A DNA stretch of 64,000 nucleotides. Origin: Lachancea dasiensis. Its lineage: Eukaryota > Ascomycota > Saccharomycetes > Saccharomycetales > Saccharomycetaceae. Location of the stretch: positions 1,802-65,801 of the forward strand of contig LT598455.1 of NCBI GenBank assembly GCA_900074725.1, written 5' to 3'. Below, in pieces: positions 30,321 to 38,974 of this stretch; position 1 is the first letter of the stretch, and each line of letters opens with the position of its first letter. The position numbers and the translations under genes were made by a program. The notes under the pieces are model-generated. The model made no database searches and was not told where the DNA came from. It worked only from the letters and a program-made list of their open reading frames with translations.

Positions 30321-32033
30321 TTAGAGATCGTTAGCGTTTAAAATTAGAGAGGCATAGAAGTCAACTGAGGCAAAGTGGTCAATGGCGTAAATATGCTCAT
30401 TTATTGTGTGTCCGCCATTATTTCCTGCGTCGATCCTGGTGGGCCGAAATCTAAAGATGTTCGCAGTCAAATTCCAGTAGTGCCGAGTATCAGTATTTCC
30501 CGCCATTAATGTGGGTACAACCTCAAGCTTTTCGACACCCATTTCTTTGCTGTAGTATTGAGCTAGGCTTGATTTGACGGTACCGAAGACAATCGAAAAT
30601 ACTTTAGAATTATGGGGAGCCATGTCAACTGGTTCTAAAGCTTTTCCAATCTGTGAGATGCGTAGGCATTTCCCTGAAGAGCAATCATCCACCTGACCGT
30701 CAAAAAATGAACAGCACATGTCGTGCTTGGCTGCTATAGGTGCTAATATAGTTTCAATACGCTGCTTGACATCGGCTAGATTCAAGCCAGGTGCAATACG
30801 GTAATTGATTCCAGCAGATACTTGCTCAGGTAAGGCGTTAATTTTCTGGCCCCCAGATATTATATCTATCGCTTGCGAGGTGCGTGAGAGAAGTGCAATG
30901 GAAGTATTCTCAAGTAAAGATCCAAGGGCATATTCAGCTTCCAAATTGCCTCCCTGGATCTGTTGAACTAGCCTTGGTACTTCTGGAATTCCAAAGCTGT
31001 TGCAAGCAAGGTAACCTAGGACAGGATTTTTCTGTGATATCCTTGGTTGAAATGGATCAATATTTTCCAGAGATGAAAGCATTTCCCCAACAATTCCTAT
31101 GAGTGAGTGTTTACCTGCTAATGATGAATGCCCACCAGGAAACTTGGCCTCAATCAAAACATCTAGATATCCCTTTTCTGCTGTTGCTACAGTAGCGTAT
31201 GCTATTTTGTCTCCCGGTGCAATGGGGTTGACAATGCCGGGACCCTCATCTAAAATAAATTCCAAACCATCTTTGCCGTAACTTTCCTCCACAAACTTTG
31301 ATATTTCTAGAGCTCCGCGGCGACCACTGATTTCTTCGTCAAAGCCAAAAGCCAAAATCACAGTACGATTGGGCCTAAAATCGCTTCGCAAGAGAAGTTC
31401 AACAGCTTCGACAATTGAAATTAGAGAGTTTTTGTCATCATGGACACCACGTCCATACATGATACCATTTTCATCAATGTGGCCTTCAAATGGGTCGGAC
31501 TTCCAGTCACCAAGGCTTTCTTCCGTAACTGGAACAGTGTCCTGATGCGCCATCAATAGAATAGGTTTTGCCAAAGTCGCCCCACTGTTAGTGGGTTCTG
31601 GGATCCACGAATATAGAAGACCGTGTGTATTAATTCTTTCGAGAGTAAGACTTTTATGAACCAATGGGAAATTTAGTTCCAAAAAAGCTGAGAACCTATG
31701 GAACTTCTCCCAGCGGTTGTCGTTTTCAATATCGCCATAATCGTCATTGACTTGCGTGTCAACGTGGATGGCCTCTTGGAACCTTTTGATACTAGCTGTC
31801 TGGTACCTTGATTCCGACAGTATTGCTTTGAACTTTTGGTAAATACTTGAGTTAAAATTGGAGATATTTGGTGGTATCGGTGCCCAGCAACCACTGCCTT
31901 CCGGGGCCGTTACTTCCAATTCATGAAAGCTGGAGAGTTTTGTAGGAAGTTTCCCAGTGCTGCTGTTAATTTTAGCCAATGCTGCTAGGAACGATGCCAA
32001 AATTATAACAGTCTTGATACCTATCGCTGACAT
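30321..32033 (-). CDS. M20 metallopeptidase, carboxypeptidase S-like
   Basis: A 570-residue zinc peptidase of family M20, related to vacuolar carboxypeptidase S (Cps1). Residues 7-20 form a hydrophobic N-terminal signal anchor. Expected metal ligands and neighbours are visible: MAHQDTVPV (His163, Asp165), YGRGVHDDKNSL (Asp199), FGFDEEISG (Glu233 and Glu234), DEGPG, and GGHSS for the lid domain. Several NxS/T sequons fit passage through the secretory route. It probably releases amino acids from peptides or N-acyl amino acids in the vacuole or outside. Its promoter (32034-32270) carries two GATAAG motifs, so nitrogen control is likely. It could be specialised relative to Cps1; substrate unknown. 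Confidence 0.9.
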   Translation of the reverse strand: MSAIGIKTVIILASFLAALAKINSSTGKLPTKLSSFHELEVTAPEGSGCWAPIPPNISNFNSSIYQKFKAILSESRYQTASIKRFQEAIHVDTQVNDDYGDIENDNRWEKFHRFSAFLELNFPLVHKSLTLERINTHGLLYSWIPEPTNSGATLAKPILLMAHQDTVPVTEESLGDWKSDPFEGHIDENGIMYGRGVHDDKNSLISIVEAVELLLRSDFRPNRTVILAFGFDEEISGRRGALEISKFVEESYGKDGLEFILDEGPGIVNPIAPGDKIAYATVATAEKGYLDVLIEAKFPGGHSSLAGKHSLIGIVGEMLSSLENIDPFQPRISQKNPVLGYLACNSFGIPEVPRLVQQIQGGNLEAEYALGSLLENTSIALLSRTSQAIDIISGGQKINALPEQVSAGINYRIAPGLNLADVKQRIETILAPIAAKHDMCCSFFDGQVDDCSSGKCLRISQIGKALEPVDMAPHNSKVFSIVFGTVKSSLAQYYSKEMGVEKLEVVPTLMAGNTDTRHYWNLTANIFRFRPTRIDAGNNGGHTINEHIYAIDHFASVDFYASLILNANDL

Positions 32034-32270
32034 TCAAGATCTCTTATTTTTTATCAATTTGTTTCCGATAAGCTGCTTGAAAAGCTTCCGTCGACTATGT
32101 CGAGTGTAACGAACGGAGGAAAAGCTTTCAGTACCTGCCATTTATAAATACTTGAATTCTTAGTGTCCACCGGTCTTTAGATAAGAAAGGCGAGTTTTTA
32201 TTAAACTTGCTGATAGGAATTTCATTCAAACTATTTCAAGATTAAGCAATCTGCTATGTAAACAATAAAT
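32034..32270. promoter_or_regulatory. Promoter of M20 peptidase with GATA sites
   Basis: GATAAG occurs at 32067-32072 and 32180-32185, and TTATC at 32051-32055. The region lies between the peptidase start and the stop of the ACC deaminase gene on the same strand. A short TATAAATA near 32144 may serve transcription. Confidence 0.5.
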
Positions 32271-33287
32271 TTAGCCTTGAACAAACAGATCCGCATATGC
32301 ATTCAAAGCGGGAGCCCCTCCCAAGTGGACGTAAAGGACTTTAGAGCCTTTGGGGATTTTTTGTTCTTTTATGAGGCCAATGAGACCCGCCATAGACTTG
32401 CCTTCGTAAACGGGATCAACCAGAACCCCCTCAGACTTACCACAAAGTCTGATAGCCTCCATGGTGCCTTCGTTTGGTAGGCCGTAGGCCGGCCCCCCAA
32501 ATCTTTCGTCTAAAATAATATCATCTGGGGTTAGTTGAAAAGGAAGTTCAACGAGCTCCGCTGTGTTTCTAGCGATTCTAAAAATCTGCTCTCTTGTCTG
32601 CTCAGGCTTTGCCGAAGCATCTATTCCAATGACTTTCTTTTGGCGGTCATGGAATGCAAAGCCTACCACCATTCCTGCCATGGTGCTCCCAGTAACAGCG
32701 CAAACTACAATGTAATCAAACTCGAAACCAAGGGTTTTCTCCTGTTCTACCACTTCATGAGCAAAGTTCACAAAGCCCAAGCCACCGTAAGGATGTTCAG
32801 AGCAGCCAGCAGGGATGGGGAATGGCTTTTTACCCTTTGCTTTGACGCTCTCCATGGCTTCCTGCCAGCTTTTTCTGATTCCTATGTCAAATCCAGCCGA
32901 ATTTAGTCTTACGTCAGCTCCCATGATTCTGGATAACTCAATATTTCCAACCTTGTCGTAGACCTCTGCTTGATAATCCACCCAGTTTTCCTGCACAAGT
33001 ACGCAATCCATCCCTAAGTGGGCAGCAACCGCGGCGACTTGTCTGGTTTGGTTGGACTGGATGCCTCCAATTGAGACCAAGGTATCGTATCCACCGTCCA
33101 CAGCTTCCGGCACTAGGTACTCGAGCTTTCTGAGCTTGTTCCCTCCAAATGCTAGACCACTATTACAGTCTTCTCTCTTTGCATAGATCTCCACGTCGCC
33201 CCCCAGTGCCGCAGATAGTCTCTTCATATGGGTGATTGGAGAGGGGCCAAACGTCAAGGGATAACGCTGAAACTTTTCTAAGCCCAT
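32271..33287 (-). CDS. 1-aminocyclopropane-1-carboxylate deaminase
   Basis: A 338-residue PLP enzyme, the same length as the Pseudomonas ACC deaminase and aligned to it without gaps from memory. It opens the cyclopropane ring of ACC, the plant ethylene precursor, giving ammonia and 2-oxobutyrate. Lys51 (GGNK, PLP Schiff base), Ser78 ([10 protein letters not shown]), Tyr294-Glu295 (DPVYEGKS) and Leu322 (HLGG) are all present; Glu295 and Leu322 separate true ACC deaminases from D-cysteine desulfhydrases, which have other residues there. The likeness to bacterial enzymes suggests old transfer from bacteria, as proposed for ACC deaminases of other yeasts. ATG at 33287. It shares a divergent promoter with the DHA2-type transporter, carrying GATA sites and the CGGGTG palindrome. 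Confidence 0.93.
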   Translation of the reverse strand: MGLEKFQRYPLTFGPSPITHMKRLSAALGGDVEIYAKREDCNSGLAFGGNKLRKLEYLVPEAVDGGYDTLVSIGGIQSNQTRQVAAVAAHLGMDCVLVQENWVDYQAEVYDKVGNIELSRIMGADVRLNSAGFDIGIRKSWQEAMESVKAKGKKPFPIPAGCSEHPYGGLGFVNFAHEVVEQEKTLGFEFDYIVVCAVTGSTMAGMVVGFAFHDRQKKVIGIDASAKPEQTREQIFRIARNTAELVELPFQLTPDDIILDERFGGPAYGLPNEGTMEAIRLCGKSEGVLVDPVYEGKSMAGLIGLIKEQKIPKGSKVLYVHLGGAPALNAYADLFVQG

Positions 33288-33438
33288 CGGTAACTGCTTG
33301 TTGACGTTAAGTATCCTTAGCAGTAAGGAAAGGATGCGTCTTAAAATTTGTCACTTACAAACTCTTAAATACTGATAGTTGTCACGAAGTGCGAATTATT
33401 ACTTCGATCTAAATCGCATTTAGCTATCGGTTACATCT

Positions 33439-33452
33439 CGGGTGTGCACCCG
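33439..33452. promoter_or_regulatory. CGGGTG-TG-CACCCG operator, copy 2 (perfect)
   Basis: CGGGTGTGCACCCG is a perfect six-base inverted repeat with a two-base spacer, 152 bases upstream of the ACC deaminase ATG. GATA sites begin 16 bases further on (33468), repeating the arrangement seen upstream of the carboxylesterase. Likely target of a Zn2Cys6 regulator. Confidence 0.6.
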
Positions 33453-33588
33453 CGAACTGTAATCGTATTATCTTATCTTGATAAGAAACCAAATCTATCT
33501 ACTAGTAGAAAGCAAAATTAAGAAGTACTTGATAAAATAGAAGGATTTGGGCATCATCACGATTAATGAGCGACGATTGCTTCGGTTT

Positions 33589-33602
33589 CGGGTATGTAGC
33601 CG
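33589..33602. promoter_or_regulatory. CGGGTG-type operator, copy 3 (degenerate)
   Basis: CGGGTATGTAGCCG resembles the copy 150 bases away, and the similarity continues into the flank CGCGAA. It lies 198 bases upstream of the DHA2-type transporter ATG. Confidence 0.45.
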
Positions 33603-33799
33603 CGAATATTAGGTTCGATAGAGCTGCTGCTACTATTCTTATGCATGGCTAATTGAAAGTATTACAAAAATGTGGAATATCCAAACTGGACCTCCAATTA
33701 TCTCCTACCCTCCACACCTATCCTCGAAACAGCTCGCAGCGGTTGGCTCCCAGCATAAAAGCCCCTGACGAATCAGACGATTTTGACTGTTTCTATAAG

Positions 33800-35398
33800 A
33801 TGCAAAAATATGTGGACGACGAAGAAACAGCACTGTTGCAAGGTTCGGGCCCTACTAAAACCATCATTCACGTTAATTCGCGATCAGAGAAGGTGTACCT
33901 GCTATGCTCGTTGTATATTGGTGTACTACTTGCTGCTTTAGATGGCACTGTAGTTGCGTCTCTCCTTTACCATATTGCGTCTGAACTAGGGAGTCTCTCT
34001 GCTGCGCCATGGATAGCGAGCACATACATGATGGTGAGCTCAGCTTTCCAGCCACTTTTTGGAAAATTGAGCACAACTTTCGGTAGAAAGCAATGTTTAC
34101 TCACATGCCACTTTTTATTTGCCCTGGGAAGCCTTCTCTCGGGGCTCTCAAACTGTGTCAATCTATTAATTCTCGGCAGATGTGTCCAGGGGATTGGTGG
34201 TGGGGGTTTGATCGCCTTAAGCAGTATTATCGTTAGTGATATAACTCCTCTAAGGGAGCGTGGGGTGTATCAGGGTATTGGAAATATTTCTTTCGGAATT
34301 GGGGCATCTTTGGGAGGAAGTATGGGGGGCATCATCAGTAACAAATTTGGTTGGAGATATGCGTTCCTCGGTCAGATAGTGGTGTCATTCGCCGCTATTT
34401 GTCTGGTATATTTGAATGTGAATGAGACAATGTTAGGAAAAGACCAAAATGTGTGGACCCAGCTGGGTAACATAGATTTTTTGGGGAGCTTTTTCCTGCT
34501 GGGAGCTTTCATTTGTTTTTTCTTAGGGTTAAATTTAGGTGGATCGTACATGCCATGGAAAAGTCCACAAGTAGTAATTTTATTCCTCAGTTCATTGTTC
34601 TTTTCAATCAGTTTCTTTCGTGCTGAACAAAGGAGACCAGAAAGAGCGATAATTCCATTAAAGATCTTCTATGGTGCGACTGGGTGCCTGTGCTGTGTAC
34701 TATGTTTACTCTCTTCGATGGCAGCTTTCTCTTATATCTTCCATTTGCCGATCTTCATGGAAATCGTTTTAGGAAGAAGCGCATCCTATTCGGGCATTGT
34801 CATCGCTTTGAATTTTGTGGGTGTTTTACTTGGATCTTTGGGATCAGGTTTAATAATGAAGACCACCTGCAGATATAAGAGGCTATTATTTTTATGTGGA
34901 CTACTTTATATCGTGAGCTGTGGTAATTTATGGTTCTTTGACTCAACAACAAGTACAACAATGCAAATGCTCACGATATGCTGTCTTGGTCTCGGTTACT
35001 CTAGTATTATCACAATTTCTTTGGTGGCATTGATGGCTCATGTTCCCCCCGATGTTCAAGCGATAAGCAGCTCCGTCTTGTACGCTTCCCGTGGCTTCGG
35101 GTCAACTGTTGGTGTAGCGGTGTCATCATCAATATTTGCACATCTATTGCGAACCAACCTCCAACAATTTATCGATGGGCCAGAACGGAAAAGAGTTATC
35201 GAACTGGTCTTATCATCTTCAGATGCAGTAAAAAGTTTGCCCGCTCCATATAAAGCCCAAACTATCCAAAGTTACCTCTCTTCTTTGAAGGTTGTCTTTG
35301 CATTTGTCATGATCTTGTCGATTCTCATCTGGTTGGCATCGCTACCGCTGAAAGAGCACAATCTTTCCCGGGCAACTGACGAGGAAGCCGAGATGTGA
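33800..35398 (+). CDS. DHA2-type MFS transporter (Vba-like)
   Basis: A 532-residue major facilitator of the 14-segment drug:H+ antiporter 2 group. Motif C-like and A-like regions are seen in LYIGVLLAALDGTVVASLLYHI, FGKLSTTFGRKQCLL and GRCVQGIGGGGLIALSSIIVSD. S. cerevisiae relatives are the Vba proteins (basic amino acid transport at the vacuole or plasma membrane) and multidrug exporters. The frame is open from a TTG at 33653, but an in-frame stop precedes that TTG and the first ATG is at 33800 (MQKYVDDEE). It is divergent from the ACC deaminase and probably co-regulated with it. It may export a toxic compound or carry an amino acid; sequence does not decide. Confidence 0.9.
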   Translation: MQKYVDDEETALLQGSGPTKTIIHVNSRSEKVYLLCSLYIGVLLAALDGTVVASLLYHIASELGSLSAAPWIASTYMMVSSAFQPLFGKLSTTFGRKQCLLTCHFLFALGSLLSGLSNCVNLLILGRCVQGIGGGGLIALSSIIVSDITPLRERGVYQGIGNISFGIGASLGGSMGGIISNKFGWRYAFLGQIVVSFAAICLVYLNVNETMLGKDQNVWTQLGNIDFLGSFFLLGAFICFFLGLNLGGSYMPWKSPQVVILFLSSLFFSISFFRAEQRRPERAIIPLKIFYGATGCLCCVLCLLSSMAAFSYIFHLPIFMEIVLGRSASYSGIVIALNFVGVLLGSLGSGLIMKTTCRYKRLLFLCGLLYIVSCGNLWFFDSTTSTTMQMLTICCLGLGYSSIITISLVALMAHVPPDVQAISSSVLYASRGFGSTVGVAVSSSIFAHLLRTNLQQFIDGPERKRVIELVLSSSDAVKSLPAPYKAQTIQSYLSSLKVVFAFVMILSILIWLASLPLKEHNLSRATDEEAEM

Positions 35399-35798
35399 AA
35401 TGGAAGAGTAATTCCCAGGGAGCAGTGTTACTTCAATAGGGGAGTGTGGTAAAGAATAATTATATCATAATTATTCTGTGGTTATAGATGTAGTGATAGG
35501 CATCTGGAAAGTCGTGCCTTTCACAGATTTTCTTCTCTTTCTGCCAAATATCAAAATCGGTGAAAGTACATAAAGGAACCAGTGGTTTTAAATGATCACG
35601 AATTTTGCCAAAGAGCGGTTGAATTTTATACATTTTTGTCAAATACCTTTGAGAGCGCCGAAACTTTTGCTATGATTTGTGTTCTTCACTTTTGATCATA
35701 CCTCGTCCACGAGATTGACAAATCAGCATTCGTCTCAATACATCTCTTATCAAAAGCCGTTCTGATCTTGCCTATCAACAGTGTTCTCCTCGAATCTT
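35399..35798. other. Convergent intergenic region
   Basis: A 400-base AT-rich stretch between the ends of the transporter and the deaminase genes. A perfect short inverted repeat ATAATTAT...ATAATTAT occurs near 35456-35475. No gene is seen. Confidence 0.5.
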
Positions 35799-36806
35799 CT
35801 ACTCCATCACCTTCTGCAACTTAAGCATATCTTCATAAGTCATGCACGAGCCTCCGCAAGCGATGACAACAACCACGTCGTCACGCGTTAAACTTGACTT
35901 TCTTCCGAAAGCGTCGTCCAGTAACTCTGGTTTATAGCATAGATGCAGCGAAGCACCACACGCAGGTTCCACGATAAAGCCGAAATCATCGGCAAACTGC
36001 AAGCAGGTCTGTACAACATCCTTGTCTTGCAAAACTACTGATTTACTGTTGTATTTCTGGGCACTTTCAAAAGCAAATGCTGCAATGTATGGCGACCCCA
36101 GGGAAGTTGCAACGCTCGTGATTTTATCAAGAACGACAGGAGCCCCTTCCGCTACCGATTTGGCCAGAACATTACACCCTTCCGTTTCGACGGCGGCCAC
36201 GGGAACAGAATCTGCAAGACCATACCTTTCCAGGCCTTTGATAATTCCACTAAACAAGCCGCCGCCGCCAACACTGCATACAATCCCTTTCAGCTTAGAG
36301 AGTGGAACCCCTTGCTCCTTCAGCTGTTCCACGATTTCGTCCACAATTGTGGAGTGCCCAGCCCAAATGGTTTCGTCATCAAAGGGGTGCACGTAAAGAG
36401 CGTCCAATCCTTGTTCTTGCACTTGAACCATCAGCTCTTCACGAAGATAGGAGTCGGCCTGCCCCCAATGATCGCCGCGAACAACGACAGTGGCTCCAGC
36501 TTTTTCTATCTTCTTGATCATCCTAGCTTTTGTCAGCTTAGGTACCACCACTGTGCACGCCAAGCCCATTGACTGCGCTGCAGTTGCGGCTGCTAACCCT
36601 GCGTTACCACCGGAGCTTGTAAACACTGCTAGTTTCCTTCCGCCATCTTTTTCGGCCTCCAATTTGCGCTTCTCAATCAAATGGCTAATCCCTCTCGATT
36701 TGAAGCTGCCACCAGGTTGCAGCATCTCGAGCTTGGCATAAATCTGCGGCGAGGTGCTGTCGTCGTTAAAACTTTTCGGCAATAGAGGGGTTCTTACGTA
36801 GTGCAT
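35799..36806 (-). CDS. L-serine/L-threonine deaminase, Cha1/Sdl1 type
   Basis: A 335-residue PLP enzyme of the catabolic serine/threonine dehydratase group. It converts serine to pyruvate and threonine to 2-oxobutyrate with release of ammonia. Lys36 in PGGSFKSRG is the PLP-binding lysine; VFTSSGGNAGLA and CSVGGGGLFSGI (the phosphate-binding glycine loop) follow, and VIACGGSCM is near the end. There is no regulatory ACT domain, so it is a catabolic, not a biosynthetic (Ilv1) enzyme. S. cerevisiae Cha1 has 360 residues and a presequence; here the frame starts at MHYVRTPLL with no clear presequence, so the cytosol is likely. 2-Oxobutyrate is also the product of the nearby ACC deaminase. Confidence 0.92.
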   Translation of the reverse strand: MHYVRTPLLPKSFNDDSTSPQIYAKLEMLQPGGSFKSRGISHLIEKRKLEAEKDGGRKLAVFTSSGGNAGLAAATAAQSMGLACTVVVPKLTKARMIKKIEKAGATVVVRGDHWGQADSYLREELMVQVQEQGLDALYVHPFDDETIWAGHSTIVDEIVEQLKEQGVPLSKLKGIVCSVGGGGLFSGIIKGLERYGLADSVPVAAVETEGCNVLAKSVAEGAPVVLDKITSVATSLGSPYIAAFAFESAQKYNSKSVVLQDKDVVQTCLQFADDFGFIVEPACGASLHLCYKPELLDDAFGRKSSLTRDDVVVVIACGGSCMTYEDMLKLQKVME

Positions 36807-37089
36807 CCTTGGCTAGATATTTATCGACTAGAGAAAGTAGAGCCCCAAGTGGTAGATCAAAACCTCTGAATATAGAGTATATAATGTGATATAAGAGGGC
36901 TGTTGTGTATGTTCTGAGATATATAAAGATCCACCAGATATCCTTATCGTTGACATAACTGGAAAAATGAAGCCGAGAAAAATTATGGCCATACCGAGGA
37001 ACATTCAAGAAACACATCGGGATCTTGTTGTCAGTGCTCTACAATTGAGACGATAGACATTTTCAGGATCAAACAGCAGCTTTGGTGCT

Positions 37090-38001
37090 TCAAAATGACT
37101 GGATACCCACCTTGTGTAGAAGGTCTTCGGATCTCTGGATGATCCACTCTACGTGATGTTGAGTAAAGCCTTGCGAATATATTGCTTGGCCCTTAGCATT
37201 GAAAAAAGCTGGACTGTGTCCCTCAATATCTGGTGTGACGAGGAGTGGTGCTATGTGCTTGGTGTATTCCTCTACGCTTTGAAACCAATACCCAATGAAG
37301 CCCTCCACAAGTTTTGACTTCCACGTTCCTGAGCCCAAGAGGTTGTCACGATGACTGGTCTGAATGAAACCCGGATTGAGCCCGAAAATGCTTAAGCCAG
37401 GATACCTCTTTGCACAATCAAAGACCAAGGCTTCGTTGCCTGCGATGGTGTTCATGTGAGCATGGACAGCGCTGTAGTGACGCTCGGAGTTCAGGTCATC
37501 GGGGCTCCCCAAAACACCCGCGCCAGGGTACCCGATGATGAATATACGTGGCTTGGACACAATGTTCGTATCGGCATTTTCGATTTTAGGTAAAATGGTG
37601 CGCAACATGACCAAACGGTTGAGGTAGCTGACAGCCATGTCCCGTTCCAGGCCCTCCACCGTTTCCTCGCGGGAGGAAGCTGCGATACTGCCCGTGGAGA
37701 AGATGATCAAGTCATAGGGCTGTTTGAGCAGCACCTGCGCCACTCTTTGCGCTTCCGAAATCAGTTCGAGATTGGCCTCGATAAAGTTAATGCCAGTGAT
37801 ATCGTCATCCCGGTATGTCCGACCGACCACCGTTACCTCTGCGCCCTTGGAGCTCAAGAAGCGGCTAAGGCCCTGGCCAATGCCTCCTGTTCCACCGATA
37901 ATTGCCACTCGCAGCGTTTTGAGCTGCAGTTTTTCGGGGGGAACATGCCTCCATTTTAGATGGGTGTTGCGTTTGGTGTAGACTTTGAATCCGAAAACCA
38001 T
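37090..38001 (-). CDS. Short-chain dehydrogenase-like protein
   Basis: A 303-residue Rossmann protein. The NAD(P)-binding loop GGTGGIGQG is at residues 36-44, followed by VVGRT and a FSTGSIAAS segment that replaces the usual NNAG. The classical YxxxK catalytic pair is not obvious in the expected place (HYSAVHAHMNTIAGN), so activity may differ from typical SDR enzymes. The C-terminal half has GLNPGFIQTSHRDNL, typical for SDR proteins of fungi. The N-terminal 30 residues are basic. Substrate unknown. A CTCGGGTGTG half-site is at 38237-38246 upstream, identical to part of the operator before the ACC deaminase, which ties it to the cluster. ATG at 38001. Confidence 0.85.
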   Translation of the reverse strand: MVFGFKVYTKRNTHLKWRHVPPEKLQLKTLRVAIIGGTGGIGQGLSRFLSSKGAEVTVVGRTYRDDDITGINFIEANLELISEAQRVAQVLLKQPYDLIIFSTGSIAASSREETVEGLERDMAVSYLNRLVMLRTILPKIENADTNIVSKPRIFIIGYPGAGVLGSPDDLNSERHYSAVHAHMNTIAGNEALVFDCAKRYPGLSIFGLNPGFIQTSHRDNLLGSGTWKSKLVEGFIGYWFQSVEEYTKHIAPLLVTPDIEGHSPAFFNAKGQAIYSQGFTQHHVEWIIQRSEDLLHKVGIQSF

Positions 38002-38974
38002 GGTAGATATATTTGTAGCTAGCTATCTGGTAACTGCGTATCATAACCTAAATCACAACGACTGCGCTTTCAGTGGTCGTCTCTTATATACAAATACTGC
38101 TGCCGAACTAGGAACATGAGTGTCATTTTACTCCAATGCACCCTGAGCAAAGCCACACGCAAAGTGTTCTCCTTTCAATGCTACCGTTGGGAGCCATCTC
38201 TGCCCTAAAGGCGAGTTGATATTAGGGGACCCTTGACACACCCGAGTATTAGGGATACATTCCCGCCTTCCACAAACTGGTGAGCTGGCATATGACTGCC
38301 AGGGGTCATAAGGGTGCTAATACCGAAGTGGCACAACGGTTGCCAGCACGACCACTTGAAGCTTGTCACATTGCTCAAGAATTATCGCTGTGATGAGTGA
38401 TGCATGTTGTACCACTGTGCACATGACTTACAAAACTACATTGTGGCCCTTCTTCTGCACATTCAGAATCACTAACAGCCTCAAAGCTTTGGTGCCCTTC
38501 GCAAGTAATTTTGGCGAACCAAAATTATGGTTCAGCATACTGGATAAAACAAGTTCTGTGAGTTTGCCTTTCACTCGGCTTGTGAAAGTTCGGCCTGAAC
38601 ATTCACTTATGTGATAAAATCTTTAAAAAACATACGGTATATCGAGTTCACTACAACTGGCTACGGCACTGTCCACCTAACAGAAGACACATTATGATGG
38701 CACCATTTGCTGGATGGGTGGCTACCCTTCAGACGGAGCACTTTTCGTGGTGAGAGATGCTTGCATGTTCCATCGGAATTATGATGACTCTTCTTATAGT
38801 TTGGGTTGAATCATCATTAAAAAATGAAAAAAAATGAGTATATAGCGGACTTGGTCTACTAACCTTTGATAAGAAAGCAGGCTTCGAAGAGTCCAAGAAT
38901 CTTGTTGAGCTATTGCAGTTGAGCTAAGATCAGCGATTTCAATAGCACGTTCCAAACACTACAGATTAAACGTA
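38002..38974. promoter_or_regulatory. Divergent promoter region of SDR and ARG4 copy 2
   Basis: A 973-base stretch with the operator half-site at 38237-38246 and a GATAAG at 38868-38873. A TACTAAC at 38857-38863 has no matching 5' splice signal upstream. An 83-codon frame (38363-38614) is not recognised. No similarity to the promoter of ARG4 copy 1 was seen. Confidence 0.5.
38237..38246 (-). promoter_or_regulatory. CTCGGGTGTG operator half-site
   Basis: On the minus strand this reads CTCGGGTGTG, ten bases identical to 33437-33446 in the ACC deaminase promoter. The inverted second half is missing. It lies 236 bases before the SDR start. Confidence 0.4.

Larger units (their letters stand above)
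33288..33799. promoter_or_regulatory. Shared promoter of ACC deaminase and DHA2-type transporter
   Basis: A 512-base divergent region. It carries the perfect palindrome at 33439-33452, a second related copy at 33589-33602, and three GATA motifs packed in 33468-33485. An ATG at 33567 and another at 33641 open only short frames before the transporter start. Confidence 0.6.

Noticed and set aside
33567-33660. Possible 5' exon and intron (ATG at 33567, GTATGT at 33593) for the DHA2-type transporter
   Set aside because: No convincing branch site follows, and the GTATGT is part of the degenerate operator. The ATG at 33800 gives a normal family length.
38300-38360. tRNA-like remnant
   Set aside because: Short complementary pieces occur, but no T-arm GGTTCRA or anticodon arm is present.
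38857-38863. TACTAAC branch-site sequence upstream of ARG4 copy 2
   Set aside because: No GTATGT-like 5' splice site with an upstream start was found in 38500-38850, so a leader intron is not supported.
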